Shown: positions 36,578 through 46,160, counted from the stretch's first letter. The stretch: 58,092 nucleotides of DNA from Hoylesella loescheii DSM 19665 = JCM 12249 = ATCC 15930 (GCF_000378085.1 NZ_KB899223.1:1-58092); one strand, 5' to 3'. Translations and numbers: made by a program. The notes: a model not told the origin generated them from the sequence alone.

Positions 36578-37615
36578 ATGAAACAAACGATATTAGTAAC
36601 TGGCGGAACCGGATTTATCGGTTCGCACACCACCGTGGAGCTGCAACAAGCCGGCTACGACGTAGTAATCGTAGACAACTTGTCGAACTCTAACGCCGAA
36701 GTGGTAAACGGCATCGAACAGATTACGGGCATAAGACCCGCCTTCGAACAAGTAGACTGCTGCGATAAGCAAGCGTTGGAGGCCGTTTTTGCCAAATACA
36801 AGGACATCAAGGGCATCATCCACTTCGCAGCATCTAAGGCCGTGGGCGAGAGCGTAGAGAAACCGCTACTTTATTATCGCAACAACACCGTATCGTTGAT
36901 TAACTTGCTCGAGCTGATGCCTGTTTACGGAGTGAAGGGTTTCATCTTCTCTTCGAGCTGTACAGTGTATGGTCAGCCCACAAAAGAGCATCTGCCCGTA
37001 ACCGAAGACGCACCTATTCAAGAGGCTGTAAGCCCTTACGGCAACACTAAACAGATTAACGAAGAGATTATCCGCGACGACATTCACAGCGGCGCACCCA
37101 TTAAGAGCGTCATCCTGCGCTATTTCAACCCCATCGGCGCTCACCCATCGGCACTCATCGGCGAACTTCCCAACGGCGTTCCAAACAACCTTATCCCCTT
37201 CGTTACGCAAACGGCGATGGGCATTAGGCAAGAGTTGAAGATTTTTGGTAACGACTACGACACGCCCGATGGCACGTGCATTCGCGACTACATCTACGTG
37301 GTGGACTTGGCTAAGGCACACGTTAAAGCCATGCAAAGGGTGCTCGACATGGACACCGACCCAATAGAATACTTCAACGTAGGTACTGGCCGTGGCGTTA
37401 GCACATACGAAGTAGTAGACAAATTCGAAAAAGCCACGGGCGTAAAGGTGAACTGGAGCTACGCCCCACGCCGCGAAGGCGACATCGAAAAGGTGTGGGC
37501 CAACCCCGATAAGGCCAACAACGTGCTGGGATGGAGGGCCGAAGCCAACCTCGAAGACACGCTGCGGTCGGCCTGGAACTGGCAATTAAAGTTGCGCGAA
37601 AAGGGTATAATGTAA
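36578..37615 (+). CDS. galE: UDP-glucose 4-epimerase
   Basis: GalE interconverts UDP-glucose and UDP-galactose, feeding galactose into glycans and LPS. It is an NAD-dependent short-chain dehydrogenase. The Rossmann motif is TGGTGFIGSH near residues 8-17, the catalytic Ser is in FSSSCTVYG near residue 126, and Tyr/Lys are in SPYGNTK near residue 150. The 345-residue length is normal. A perfect terminator follows at 37684. Confidence 0.95.
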   Translation: MKQTILVTGGTGFIGSHTTVELQQAGYDVVIVDNLSNSNAEVVNGIEQITGIRPAFEQVDCCDKQALEAVFAKYKDIKGIIHFAASKAVGESVEKPLLYYRNNTVSLINLLELMPVYGVKGFIFSSSCTVYGQPTKEHLPVTEDAPIQEAVSPYGNTKQINEEIIRDDIHSGAPIKSVILRYFNPIGAHPSALIGELPNGVPNNLIPFVTQTAMGIRQELKIFGNDYDTPDGTCIRDYIYVVDLAKAHVKAMQRVLDMDTDPIEYFNVGTGRGVSTYEVVDKFEKATGVKVNWSYAPRREGDIEKVWANPDKANNVLGWRAEANLEDTLRSAWNWQLKLREKGIM

Positions 37616-37683
37616 GTCAAACACCCCCATTCGCGCAACATTAAGGGCTATTTCGCACGCGAAATGGTAACAATACGACAACC

Positions 37684-37733
37684 ACTGCACAAGAAGGGAA
37701 ACTTCACAATTCACCTTCTTGTGCAGTTTTTTT
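37684..37733 (+). terminator. Rho-independent terminator after galE
   Basis: ACTGCACAAGAAGG (37684-37697) and CCTTCTTGTGCAGT (37714-37727) pair perfectly over 14 bp, followed by seven T. Confidence 0.92.
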
Positions 37734-37944
37734 GTTGCCATGAACACCAAACAACAATCTTCTGAAAAATCTTTGATCACCCTTTAATAATAAGTGTATA
37801 ACAAAGCGTGGCGACGCATCATGCCTACAATATTGTTTAATACGGCATTCAAGAGTTCGGGGTAACAAGTAATATATTATAGCGCACGTACAAATGAGGG
37901 GAAGTTACACAAACAAACGCATGGCGATGAGCATAATATTTTAC

Positions 37945-38372
37945 GCGAGTTCAGGACAAGAGAAATTCGTTATGCCAACTACCGCGTAGCGGTTGATCTG
38001 TTGATAGGGCAGGGTTGCGAACGAAGTGAGCTACCCTGTCTTGCAGATGGAATAATAAAGCTAGGCCGAAGGCCTTGGCCTTTTTACATTTACCGCATCT
38101 GTCGTCTAGTCGAAAGACGGATATGAAGGCAAATGTTATTGACGAATGACAGCGTTTTTATCCATTGATTTACCTCAAACAGATAGCTCAAAAGTAAAAA
38201 GGCCAAGGCCTTCGGCCTAGCTTTGCTCACGCACAACTTAGGCAGGGTAGGTCGCCGTTGCTCCCAACCCTGCCCTACCAAAAGACCAACCGCTACGCGG
38301 TAGTTGGTGAGGTAGCCATCCGTTTTTATCTAATCATACTCAAAAAATATCGTATCTTATCTCGAATTCACG
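37945..38372. mobile_element. MITE-like element with large internal inverted repeat
   Basis: It is bounded by GCGAGTTCAGGACAA at the left and a diverged inverted copy (TTATCTCGAATTCAC) at the right. Inside, 37975-38087 and 38194-38307 are inverted copies, near-perfect next to the loop (30 bp around AGGCCGAAGGCCTTGGCC) and about three-quarters matching further out. The loop is 106 nt. No transposase is encoded. The 120-bp element at 10974 shares its ends and some of its interior. Confidence 0.55.
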
Positions 38373-38891
38373 TAACAAATTTCTCTTACACCTCCTTTGC
38401 CTTACTTAAAAACGTATAGCTTCTTATCCCCAATTCGCATACAATAAGGTGTAAATGGATTTTGAATGTGAGAAAATATAGCTACCAAAGCGATGAGGGG
38501 CTCAGCAATATCTGGTGCAGACGGTAGTCTTCACAAGGAAATTCAACCAAATCAGCCAATTCATATAAACAGTTCCATTCATCCCTTAGTTTTCCAACAA
38601 CGTCAAACCTAGTAACCAATCTTTACAAATAAGCATCGATTTTTCACACCATTCTAGAAGAGTTATTCTGCAAATAACGGTAAAAACAGATCTTCACACC
38701 TTGCTTTTTCTACCTCGCCCCACCCCACTCTACCCACCATCCCACATGTTTTAGCAACTCCCGATTTCACCTAAGGACAAAACAGTATTATTTTCACGCC
38801 CCCAAATTTACAAACCAACGAACGGTATAACATTATCGCTTGCAGTGTGTTTTTAGTCTAAACACTGGATTTTTTATAAGAGGGACACCTA

Positions 38892-38953
38892 TTCCATTTA
38901 AGCTGGAACAACGTTCCATATCATCTGGAACATGGTTCCATCTCACATGGAAC
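38892..38953. repeat. 22-bp palindromic repeat array, GTTCCA family (short copy)
   Basis: TTCCA starts at 38892, 38914 and 38936, and TGGAA at 38904, 38926 and 38948, both an exact 22-bp period. Units are TTCCA-N7-TGGAAC. It is the counterpart of 11204-11275. Confidence 0.82.
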
Positions 38954-39504
38954 AGCATTACACCTTATCGAAAACACGGCGCTTCACCTTAAAACACAAC
39001 GAAAGAGGCGGAAAATCGTCAAGTAAAATATAAAGTAACAGAAAACAGGAGATGAGGGATTAGAAACTTAAAATTTACGTCTAGAATACGCAAATCTTGC
39101 TGTAAAACGCGCCAAAACCCTATTTAAAGCCTCTCGTCTCATTGATAACAACAACATAAACTGCGCTACATCAGTGCGTTTCACACTTTCGCGAGAATCA
39201 ATTAAATGCAAGTCGATGACACGTTTGTGAATTAGACAGGCACTCACAATGTTAAAAATCGGTACAAAATATTTACAAACAAAAGGAAAGGTTTCATTAA
39301 GCGTTTCCGCTTTACCACACATTTCGACCCTACAGCAGATGTGTCATATTTTCTACCGCGTAAATTAAATTTCACAAACAGCCTCGAATGAACTTCTAAA
39401 GGTTAAAAAAGCATAGCATAGTTTATAGCAGAGGTAGAAATGTGACGTTGAAGAGCAGATGTGGGTAACTTTGTGCATCAAATGTAAAAAGAGAAATCGG
39501 AACG

Positions 39505-39972
39505 ATGAAGAAATTTAAACTATTATCGATGTTTGCCATCGCCCTTTTGGCCGTTGGCACTTTATTTGCGAGTTGCAGTAGTGATGATGATGGTCAAGAG
39601 CCGAACACCATTACCAACAACAAAGGTACTTACAAAGTGAATGGCGCGTCTATTACGGACCTTAACGACCAGTATAGTATTACTCTGGCTGCTCATCCGG
39701 GTAATGGTGTTAAGGTGACCATTCTTAAAACAGATATTGGCAAGCGGATAGACCTTAGTAAGCGTGGCCGTTGGAAAGTAGACTCGCCCACTGTGGTGGC
39801 AAATGGTGAGATGGAAACGCTAGAAAGCGGCAGTTACGTACACGTGAAGAGCTATGCCAATGGTCAGATTTCCATTAGCTATTGTATTAAAAAGTCGGAT
39901 GGTAATGGTTCGCGAATGGAGAAAGGCAATTATAGTGGTAGTATAAAGCCCTTCACCTTTCAAAGGCCATAA
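39505..39972 (+). CDS. Small lipoprotein, copy one
   Basis: The 155-residue protein has a lipoprotein signal (LFASC, Cys near residue 23) followed by an acidic linker CSSDDDGQEPN. The mature part is beta-rich and unrecognised, with VNGASITDLNDQYSITL and HVKSYANGQISISYC. It is highly similar to the protein at 41349-41819, which differs by small changes and a 2-residue indel. A TAACTTTG at 39466-39473 is the likely -7 box. Confidence 0.78.
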   Translation: MKKFKLLSMFAIALLAVGTLFASCSSDDDGQEPNTITNNKGTYKVNGASITDLNDQYSITLAAHPGNGVKVTILKTDIGKRIDLSKRGRWKVDSPTVVANGEMETLESGSYVHVKSYANGQISISYCIKKSDGNGSRMEKGNYSGSIKPFTFQRP

Positions 39973-40005
39973 CGGCACTGCCTAGCTTCAATAGAAATGA
40001 ATGTC

Positions 40006-40040
40006 ACAATCCCTAGTTGCCCTGAGCAATTAGGGATTGT
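40006..40040 (+). terminator. Terminator of lipoprotein copy one
   Basis: ACAATCCCTAGT and AATTAGGGATTGT form a stem with one mismatch. The same element, perfect, is at 41853-41887. Confidence 0.7.
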
Positions 40041-40113
40041 TGTATACATGAGGGTGGGATGATGGCTGTATAATGTCTCCAAGAAAGACACTGACTTAAA
40101 ACCTATTTTGAAC

Positions 40114-40772
40114 GCTTCTTCTTAAACCTGATGTAGTGTTGCACTTATTCCTGAAGTTCGCAATTTTAATTGATAACGCCTTATATCTCTGGATTTAGTT
40201 TTTCCGCAACAAACTGGGGTTCTTATTTTTTCTTTTCAAGAATTTCTGCGATCTTTTCAAACGTTTTTCCGTTTCGAATGGTAATGTGTTTATAAAAGTC
40301 TTGTTTTATAAGTTCCTTATGATATATAGATTTCAGATATTCAGCCTCATCATATTTGCCCCAAAATATGGCTTTTTTACCTACATAAACTATTTCGTTG
40401 TAGAATTCAGATGCATTTATAAAATCAATAATAACAGATTTATCAATATGATTGGGCATAAAAAGGACATCTCTTCTTGCCAGCTCTCCTTTCCACCAAT
40501 CAGGCAGTTCCGCTTTTTCTTTTAAATAATCTTCTCTGCTAATCAAAGCAAACGGAATAGAAAAGTCATAGTTCTTTTCCAGCAAACGCGCTATTTTTGA
40601 GATGCATTTTTCAAGACTTAGAACACTTTTGAAAAACAAATTTCCACTGTTGATGTAAGAATCAACATCTTCAAAGCCAACATCTGAAAGTGTCTTTTTC
40701 AAATCGCCCATAGACACTTTGTTCTTTCCACCTACGTTGATACCTCGCAACAAAAGTACATATACCATAAAT
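40114..40772. other. Insertion present only in copy one of the duplication
   Basis: Copy two runs straight from ...TATGTTGAAC into TTATCCTCCTC..., whereas copy one has 659 bp between the matching sequences. The segment contains one gene (DUF1697) and no evident ends or target duplication. It is either an insertion into copy one or a deletion from copy two. Confidence 0.75.
40223..40768 (-). CDS. DUF1697 domain protein
   Basis: The 181-residue protein starts MVYVLLLRGINVGGKNKVSM, the diagnostic DUF1697 opening (LLRGINVGG.NK), with INSGNLFF near residue 40 and FMPNH further on. The family is cytoplasmic and of unknown function. Its codons are noticeably more AT-rich than those of the flanking chromosomal genes, and it lies within the segment missing from the second duplicate copy, so it may have been acquired recently. 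Confidence 0.87.
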   Translation of the reverse strand: MVYVLLLRGINVGGKNKVSMGDLKKTLSDVGFEDVDSYINSGNLFFKSVLSLEKCISKIARLLEKNYDFSIPFALISREDYLKEKAELPDWWKGELARRDVLFMPNHIDKSVIIDFINASEFYNEIVYVGKKAIFWGKYDEAEYLKSIYHKELIKQDFYKHITIRNGKTFEKIAEILEKKK

Positions 40773-41348
40773 TTATCCTCCTCAAAAAAATCTCGTTAAA
40801 AATATTATTATAAGCATTACCCACCATTGCTAAAGTCGAGAAACCGAACTCAGTCGTTTGGCGCCATACCGTGACGTGATGCAAGCAGCCTAATCCAAAT
40901 AAGAATCGTAGCGAATCCATGTCGGCAGCAAGACAATTCGTCAACCCTTGACAGTCCATATCCCGTAGGTCAATGGTCATCTTGCCTTCTCCAATCAGTA
41001 ATTCATCATTAAAATCCCGATATCGAGACCTCAGACCCAATGATGTTCGTTCACAACAAAGGTACTCCTTTTAGAGGATATAAACGAATAAAAATAGAGC
41101 AGGATGTGCTTAGGCTTATTAAATAATGCTTCCTTGTCTCACTAAACATTCCCCCTTCACTACGCATATTGACCTACAGCAGTATGTGTTATATTTTCTA
41201 CCGCGTAAATTAAATTTCACACATAACCTCCAATGAACTTCTAAAGGTTAAAAAAGTATAGCATAGTTTATAGCAGAGGTAGAAATGTGACATTGAAGAG
41301 TTGTTGTGCGTAACTTTGTGTATCAAATGTAAAAAAGGAATCGGAACG

Positions 41349-41819
41349 ATGAAGAAATTTAAACCATTATCAATGTTTGCCATCGCCCTTTTGGCCGCTG
41401 GCACTTTATTTGCGAGTTGCAGTAGTGATGATGATGGTCAAGAGCCAAACACCATTACCAACAACAAAGGTACTTACAAAGTGAATGATGCGTCTATTAC
41501 GGACTTTAACGACCAGCAGTATAGTATTTATCTGTATACTAATACGGGCCTTGGCGTTAAGGTGGCCATTCTTAAAACTGATATTGGCAAGCGGATAGAC
41601 CTTAGTAAGCGTGGCCGTTGGAGAGTAGACTCGCGCACTATAGCGGCAAATGGCGAGGTGGAAACGCTAGAAAGTGGCAGTTACATACACGTGAAGAGCT
41701 ATGCCAATGGTAAGATTTCCATCAGCTACTGTCTTAAAAAGTCTGATGCTTATGGGGCACGAATGGAGAAAGGCAATTATAGTGGAAGTATAAGGTATGG
41801 CACCTTTCATAATCCATAA
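41349..41819 (+). CDS. Small lipoprotein, copy two
   Basis: This 156-residue lipoprotein is the paralogue of the one at 39505. The first 55 residues, including the lipobox, are almost identical. Differences cluster in the middle segment (YLYTNTGLGVKVAILKTDIG against the other copy's TLAAHPGNG region). An upstream GTG-type extension exists, but MKKFKPLSMFAIALL at 41349 gives the proper signal. A -7 box TAACTTTG lies at 41311. Function unknown. Confidence 0.78.
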   Translation: MKKFKPLSMFAIALLAAGTLFASCSSDDDGQEPNTITNNKGTYKVNDASITDFNDQQYSIYLYTNTGLGVKVAILKTDIGKRIDLSKRGRWRVDSRTIAANGEVETLESGSYIHVKSYANGKISISYCLKKSDAYGARMEKGNYSGSIRYGTFHNP

Positions 41820-41852
41820 TGGCACTGCCTAGCTTCAATTGAAACGAATGTC

Positions 41853-41887
41853 ACAATCCCTAGTTGCCCTGAGCGACTAGGGATTGT
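41853..41887 (+). terminator. Terminator of lipoprotein copy two
   Basis: ACAATCCCTAGT (41853-41864) pairs perfectly with ACTAGGGATTGT (41876-41887) around an 11-nt loop. Confidence 0.75.
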
Positions 41888-42369
41888 TGTATATATGATG
41901 GTGGGATGACGGGCGTATAATATCTCCAAGAAAGACTCAGACTTAAAACCTATGTTGAACTTATCCTCCTCAAAAAAATCTCATTAAAAATATTATTATA
42001 AGCAATACCCACCATTACCAAAGCCGCGAAACCAAACTCAGTCGTTTGGCGCCATACCGTGACGTGATGCAAGCTGCCTAATCCAAATAAGAATCGCAGC
42101 GTATCCATATCGGCAGCAAGACAACTCGTACACCCCTGATAGTCCATTATCCCACAGGTCAAAGATCTTTTCACCTTCTCCTATCAGTAATTCATCATTG
42201 AAATCCCAATATCGAGACCTCAGACCCAATGATGTTCGTTCACAACAAAGGTACTCCTTTTAGAGGATATAAACGAATAAAAATAGAGCAGGATGTGCTT
42301 AGGCTTATTAAATAATGCTTCCTTGCTGGAGGTATTTACCCATTAGGAGCGAATAAAATCGGGAAAACA

Positions 42370-42401
42370 TTTGGTGCTTATCGAAAAAACAGCTACCTTT
42401 G
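42370..42401 (+). promoter_or_regulatory. Promoter of the tRNA pair
   Basis: TTTG at 42370-42373, 20 bp, then TACCTTTG at 42394-42401 match the Bacteroidetes consensus exactly. The first tRNA begins 45 bp downstream. Confidence 0.85.
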
Positions 42402-42445
42402 CACCGCATTTGAGACAATGCCCCGTTAGCTATAAGCAGGGAAAG

Positions 42446-42518
42446 GCCGATATGGCTCAGTTGGTAGAGCAATTCATTCGTAATGAATAGGTCCCCGGTT
42501 CGAGTCCGGGTATCGGCT
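42446..42518 (+). tRNA. tRNA-Thr (CGT)
   Basis: The 73-nt sequence folds as a cloverleaf: acceptor GCCGATA/TATCGGC, D arm GGCTCAGTTGGTAGAGC, anticodon loop TTCGTAA with anticodon CGT, and T arm GGTTCGAGTCC. CCA is not encoded. It is 5 bp before tRNA-Gly and shares its promoter. Confidence 0.95.
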
Positions 42519-42523
42519 CAAAT

Positions 42524-42596
42524 GCGGTAATAGCTCAGTTGGTAGAGCACTAGCTTCCCAAGCTGGGGGTCGCGAGTTCGAGCCTCGTTTACCGCT
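42524..42596 (+). tRNA. tRNA-Gly (CCC)
   Basis: The acceptor stem GCGGTAA/TTACCGC, D arm AGCTCAGTTGGTAGAGC, anticodon stem CTAGC/GCTGG with loop TTCCCAA (anticodon CCC), and T arm GAGTTCGAGCCTC complete a standard tRNA. The terminator at 42654 ends the transcript. Confidence 0.94.
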
Positions 42597-42653
42597 CACG
42601 GTAGCAAACCAACATATTCAGGATTTTCGGTAGGTATATATCATATAATGTAG

Positions 42654-42681
42654 AAGAAACGTAGATGCGTTTCTTTTTTTC
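42654..42681 (+). terminator. Terminator of the tRNA operon
   Basis: AAGAAACG (42654-42661) pairs with CGTTTCTT (42668-42675), followed by a T run. Confidence 0.78.
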
Positions 42682-42760
42682 GTTTTATACGGTTCGGGCA
42701 CAGAAATTTAGCTTGCTTGAAAATAATTATCCTGAGACCATAACATTTCCTTTACAACCC

Positions 42761-42791
42761 TTTCTACTTTTCGAAAAAAGGATTAATTTTG
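42761..42791 (+). promoter_or_regulatory. Promoter of the TonB-dependent receptor
   Basis: TTTC (42761), 19 bp and TAATTTTG (42784-42791) resemble the Bacteroidetes promoter with one mismatch. The leader is about 60 nt. Confidence 0.6.
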
Positions 42792-42852
42792 CATTATAAT
42801 TCTCCGAAGGATTATAAAAGGCTTTTTTATTAATTAATTTTTGTTAGTCACT

Positions 42853-45800
42853 ATGCAAAAAAGATTGTTTTTTCTGTTCGCCATTGTGATGTTCCTCACA
42901 TCTCCCCTCATGGCACAGGTTACAACATCAGGTATCAACGGAAAGGTTGTTGCTGGCGGTGAAGAGGTTGTTGGAGCCACTGTGGTGGCCGTGCATAACC
43001 CCTCAGGAACACGCTACAACGGCATAACCAACGAGAAAGGGCGCTACTCGATACAAGGTATGCGCGTCGGAGGACCCTACACCATCACCATCTCGTACGT
43101 GGGATACAAGAACGAAGTGGTCGAGAATATTAACCTAGCTCTCGGCGAAGCAAGCGTTTTAAACGCTGACCTAAAAGAAGACGCTAGGTTACTGGGCGAA
43201 GTAACCGTAACTGGCAAAGCCGGAGTTGGCACTACTGGCGCCTCGACACAGTTCTCGAAGGCGCAAATAGACAACACGCCAACGGTTAGCCGCAACATTT
43301 ACGACGTGGCAACGCTATCTCCACTGGTGAAGGCCAACAAGAAAGGCGGTATCACCATTGCGGGAACGAACAACCGCTACAACTCGTTCCAAATAGACGG
43401 TATGGTGAGTAACGACGTGTTCGGCTTGTCGAGCGGTGGTACAAACGGCGACCAAACCAACGCCAACCCCATCGCACTGGATGCCGTTGAGCAGATACAG
43501 GTGGTGGCTTCGCCTTTCGACATCCGTCAAAGCGGATTTACAGGCGGTGCAATCAACGCCATCACGAAGTCGGGTACAAACGATTTTAAGGCTTCGGCCT
43601 ACACCTATTACACCGACGAGAACCTCTATGGAAGGTGGAATCAAAACACGGGACTGAAAGAGAAATACCAAAACGAATCCACCAAGACCTTCGGTGCAAC
43701 CTTCGGAGGCCCCATCGTGAAAGACAAGCTCTTCTTCTTTGTAAGTGCCGAGTATAAGAAAAATACCTACCCTGCCACTTACTATGCTGGCGCACCGAAT
43801 TACTTTATGACCCTAGAGATGGCCAAGGCTATAGCCGACCGATACAAATCGATTACGGGAATAAGGGAAGATTATAGTCGTCCCGACATCACTTCGGCCG
43901 CATTCTCGCTCATGAGCCGTATCGACTGGAACATCAGCAACAACACAAAGTTCTCTTTCCGCTACCAGTTTAACGACTCACATAAAGACGAAATAAGCTC
44001 AAGTTATAACGTTTATAACTTCGTAAACAGCGGATTTAAGCGCAACAACCACATGCATTCGCTTGTGGCCGAACTTAACTCGCGCTTCAGTAGCTCGCTC
44101 TACAACGAATTGCGCGTGGGATTGACCATGGTACGCGACCGTCGTGACATCCGTTACAAGGCACCATTGGCCAATATTAAAAATGCTGGCGCTTACGATC
44201 CCGCTACTGGAACAGAAACGGCTGGCGACAAAACTATCAACATCGGTACCGAATATTCTTCGGGATTGAACGCCCTCGAACAAAATATCTGGGTGCTGGA
44301 AGACAACTTGTCGTGGTACATGGGTAACCACAACATCACCTTTGGTACGCACAACGAACTTTACGACATGAAGAACGCCTTTATGCAGGCCTATACAGGG
44401 CGCTATATCTATGGTAGCAAGACCTTGGGTGGCATAACTGGCTTCATGACAGATAAGGCCAGTGAGTTTACCTGGAACTATGCCGACGCAAATGTTACAG
44501 GAACAAGAGAGTGGAAAACGCCATTCCGAAGCGGTCAGTTAGGCTTCTATGTTCAAGACAAATGGGACCTGAACACCTTGCTACAATTTACTTACGGCGT
44601 TCGCTTCGACATTCCTTTCTATCTCAACAGTCCCTCAACCAACGACCAATTTAACGCTAGCGAGTTTTCATCGAAGTACGATGCCGTTGTGGGTCGCAAG
44701 CCTAAGTCGATGGTGATGTTCTCACCCCGCTTGGGATTCCGCTGGTATATGGATGAGACACATAAGACGATGTTCCGTGGTGGGCTAGGTATATTCAATG
44801 GTAGAGCACCTTTCGTATGGATTGAAAACGCATGGGCCAACACGGGTATCGAACAAAAAGGCGTTTCGATCCGTGCAAACGACAAAACGGGTGCTGTTGC
44901 TCCTTCGTTCGAACAATACAAGAACGATGCCGAAGCAGCCGCTAAGGCACCCGGACTTAATGCAACTGCAGCTAAGCCAAACATCGCAACTGTGGCACAC
45001 GACTTCAAGTTCCCACAGGTGTTCCGTACTAACTTGGCATGGGAACAGCAACTGCCTTGGGATATGAAGTTTACGCTTGAATGGCTCTACTCGCGCAACC
45101 TGAACAACGTTTGGTTTGAAAACCTTGCGCTGGTGAACGACGGCAAGAGCAGCGTATATGCCGTAGAAGGTGCCGACAACTCGTCTACCATCTACTATTC
45201 GAGCAAACCTGGAGGCTATTACAGCATCATCAACATGACCAATACCAACAAGGGCTATAGCTATTCGCTAAGTGCACAGGTGGAGAAATCGTTCAAGTTT
45301 GGACTCGACCTCATGGCGAACTACACTTTCGGACGCTCGTATTCGGTTCATGACGGTACATCTTCAGTGGCATCTTCTAACTGGGGCTTCTATTATAATG
45401 TAGATCCCAACGAGCCAGTGCTGGCTCCTTCGATGTTCGATGTTCCTCACCGCGTTGTTCTTACAGCCAACTACAACAGTAAACGCTATGGAAATGGTCG
45501 CTGGCAAACCCATGTGGGACTTACCTACAACGGCACTAGCGGACAGCGTTATAGCCTAACAATGAGCGATAAGACCACTGCTTCGTTTAATGGAGATTAT
45601 CGTGGCGGTAACTCGTTGCTGTATATCCCCACCAAAGATGAATTGGCAAGGATGAAGTTTGTGGACAAGAAGGTTGGGACGAACACCATTACGGCCGACG
45701 AACAGAAAGCACAGTTTGAACAATGGATAGAAAGTGACGACTATGCACGTAAGCATCGCGGACAGTATGCTACACGCAACTCTCACCTTTCGCCTTGGGA

Positions 45801-46089
45801 AAATCGCTTCGACCTGCATATCTCGCAAGACTTCTTCTATATGAAAGAACGCGGAGGCAAAGTAGAACTGGTATTCGACATACTTAACGTGGCCAATCTG
45901 CTGAATAAGGATTGGGGTACAACCTATGGTTCGGTTTACAACATCAACAAATTGCAGGTTCAAAGTGTTGACGACGGAAGCGCACCCAATACGAAAGTGG
46001 CCTCGTTCCAGTATTTCGACAATACGCCACATGTTAGTGATGTGGCCAGCCGTTGGCACGCACAGATTGGCTTGCGCGTAACGTTCTAA
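42853..46089 (+). CDS. Oar-like TonB-dependent receptor
   Basis: The outer-membrane protein of about 1078 residues has a signal peptide ending near PLMAQ and a carboxypeptidase-regulatory-like domain (residues about 22-110, GINGKVVAGGEEVVGATV). A plug domain with NRYNSFQIDGMVSNDVFG follows, then a 22-strand-type barrel ending in the C-terminal Phe. Barrel segments such as QLGFYVQDKWDLNTLLQFTYG are typical. No SusD partner follows it. Oar-like receptors are often abundant and may import or export peptides or proteins; the ligand is unknown. The start at 42853 (ATG) is preferred over a TTG four codons upstream. Confidence 0.92.
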   Translation: MQKRLFFLFAIVMFLTSPLMAQVTTSGINGKVVAGGEEVVGATVVAVHNPSGTRYNGITNEKGRYSIQGMRVGGPYTITISYVGYKNEVVENINLALGEASVLNADLKEDARLLGEVTVTGKAGVGTTGASTQFSKAQIDNTPTVSRNIYDVATLSPLVKANKKGGITIAGTNNRYNSFQIDGMVSNDVFGLSSGGTNGDQTNANPIALDAVEQIQVVASPFDIRQSGFTGGAINAITKSGTNDFKASAYTYYTDENLYGRWNQNTGLKEKYQNESTKTFGATFGGPIVKDKLFFFVSAEYKKNTYPATYYAGAPNYFMTLEMAKAIADRYKSITGIREDYSRPDITSAAFSLMSRIDWNISNNTKFSFRYQFNDSHKDEISSSYNVYNFVNSGFKRNNHMHSLVAELNSRFSSSLYNELRVGLTMVRDRRDIRYKAPLANIKNAGAYDPATGTETAGDKTINIGTEYSSGLNALEQNIWVLEDNLSWYMGNHNITFGTHNELYDMKNAFMQAYTGRYIYGSKTLGGITGFMTDKASEFTWNYADANVTGTREWKTPFRSGQLGFYVQDKWDLNTLLQFTYGVRFDIPFYLNSPSTNDQFNASEFSSKYDAVVGRKPKSMVMFSPRLGFRWYMDETHKTMFRGGLGIFNGRAPFVWIENAWANTGIEQKGVSIRANDKTGAVAPSFEQYKNDAEAAAKAPGLNATAAKPNIATVAHDFKFPQVFRTNLAWEQQLPWDMKFTLEWLYSRNLNNVWFENLALVNDGKSSVYAVEGADNSSTIYYSSKPGGYYSIINMTNTNKGYSYSLSAQVEKSFKFGLDLMANYTFGRSYSVHDGTSSVASSNWGFYYNVDPNEPVLAPSMFDVPHRVVLTANYNSKRYGNGRWQTHVGLTYNGTSGQRYSLTMSDKTTASFNGDYRGGNSLLYIPTKDELARMKFVDKKVGTNTITADEQKAQFEQWIESDDYARKHRGQYATRNSHLSPWENRFDLHISQDFFYMKERGGKVELVFDILNVANLLNKDWGTTYGSVYNINKLQVQSVDDGSAPNTKVASFQYFDNTPHVSDVASRWHAQIGLRVTF

Positions 46090-46160
46090 GTTAAAGTGCT
46101 TGACACACACGATGGAGTTATACCCATCGTGCCAGTTTAACAGCGCATTTATTATATAAA

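Larger units (their letters stand above)
37734..39504. other. Long gene-free region
   Basis: No conserved gene is supported in about 1.8 kb. It contains a MITE-like element with a 333-bp inverted repeat (37945-38372), another fragment of its end near 38420 (CTTATCCCCAATTCGC), a 22-bp palindromic array (38892-38953) and, at the right edge, the start of the tandem duplication. Open frames at 38090-38281 and 39068-39322 on the minus strand lack coding features. Confidence 0.75.
39285..42325. repeat. Tandem duplication of about 1.19 kb, copy one interrupted
   Basis: Copy one is about 39285-41136 and copy two about 41137-42325. Removing the 659-bp segment 40114-40772 from copy one leaves nearly equal lengths (about 1193 and 1189 bp). 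Each copy carries a promoter-like -7 box, a small lipoprotein gene, its terminator and a conserved non-coding tail. The edges were placed by eye and could shift by some tens of bases. Confidence 0.8.

Noticed and set aside
38090..38281. Minus-strand frame of 63 codons inside the large inverted repeat
   Set aside because: It runs through the arm of the inverted repeat and is not conserved as a reading frame in the other arm.
39068..39322. Minus-strand frame of 84 codons in the long gene-free region
   Set aside because: It has a low-complexity C-terminus, no recognisable domain and lies across the edge of the duplication. Coding is possible but not supported.
40732..41040. Minus-strand frame of 102 codons beginning MGLRSRYRDFNDEL, repeated in the second duplicate copy at 41950-42229
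   Set aside because: The copy at 42 kb is frameshifted after about 20 codons, the first codon is TTG, and the composition is not protein-like. The segment is better explained as duplicated non-coding DNA.
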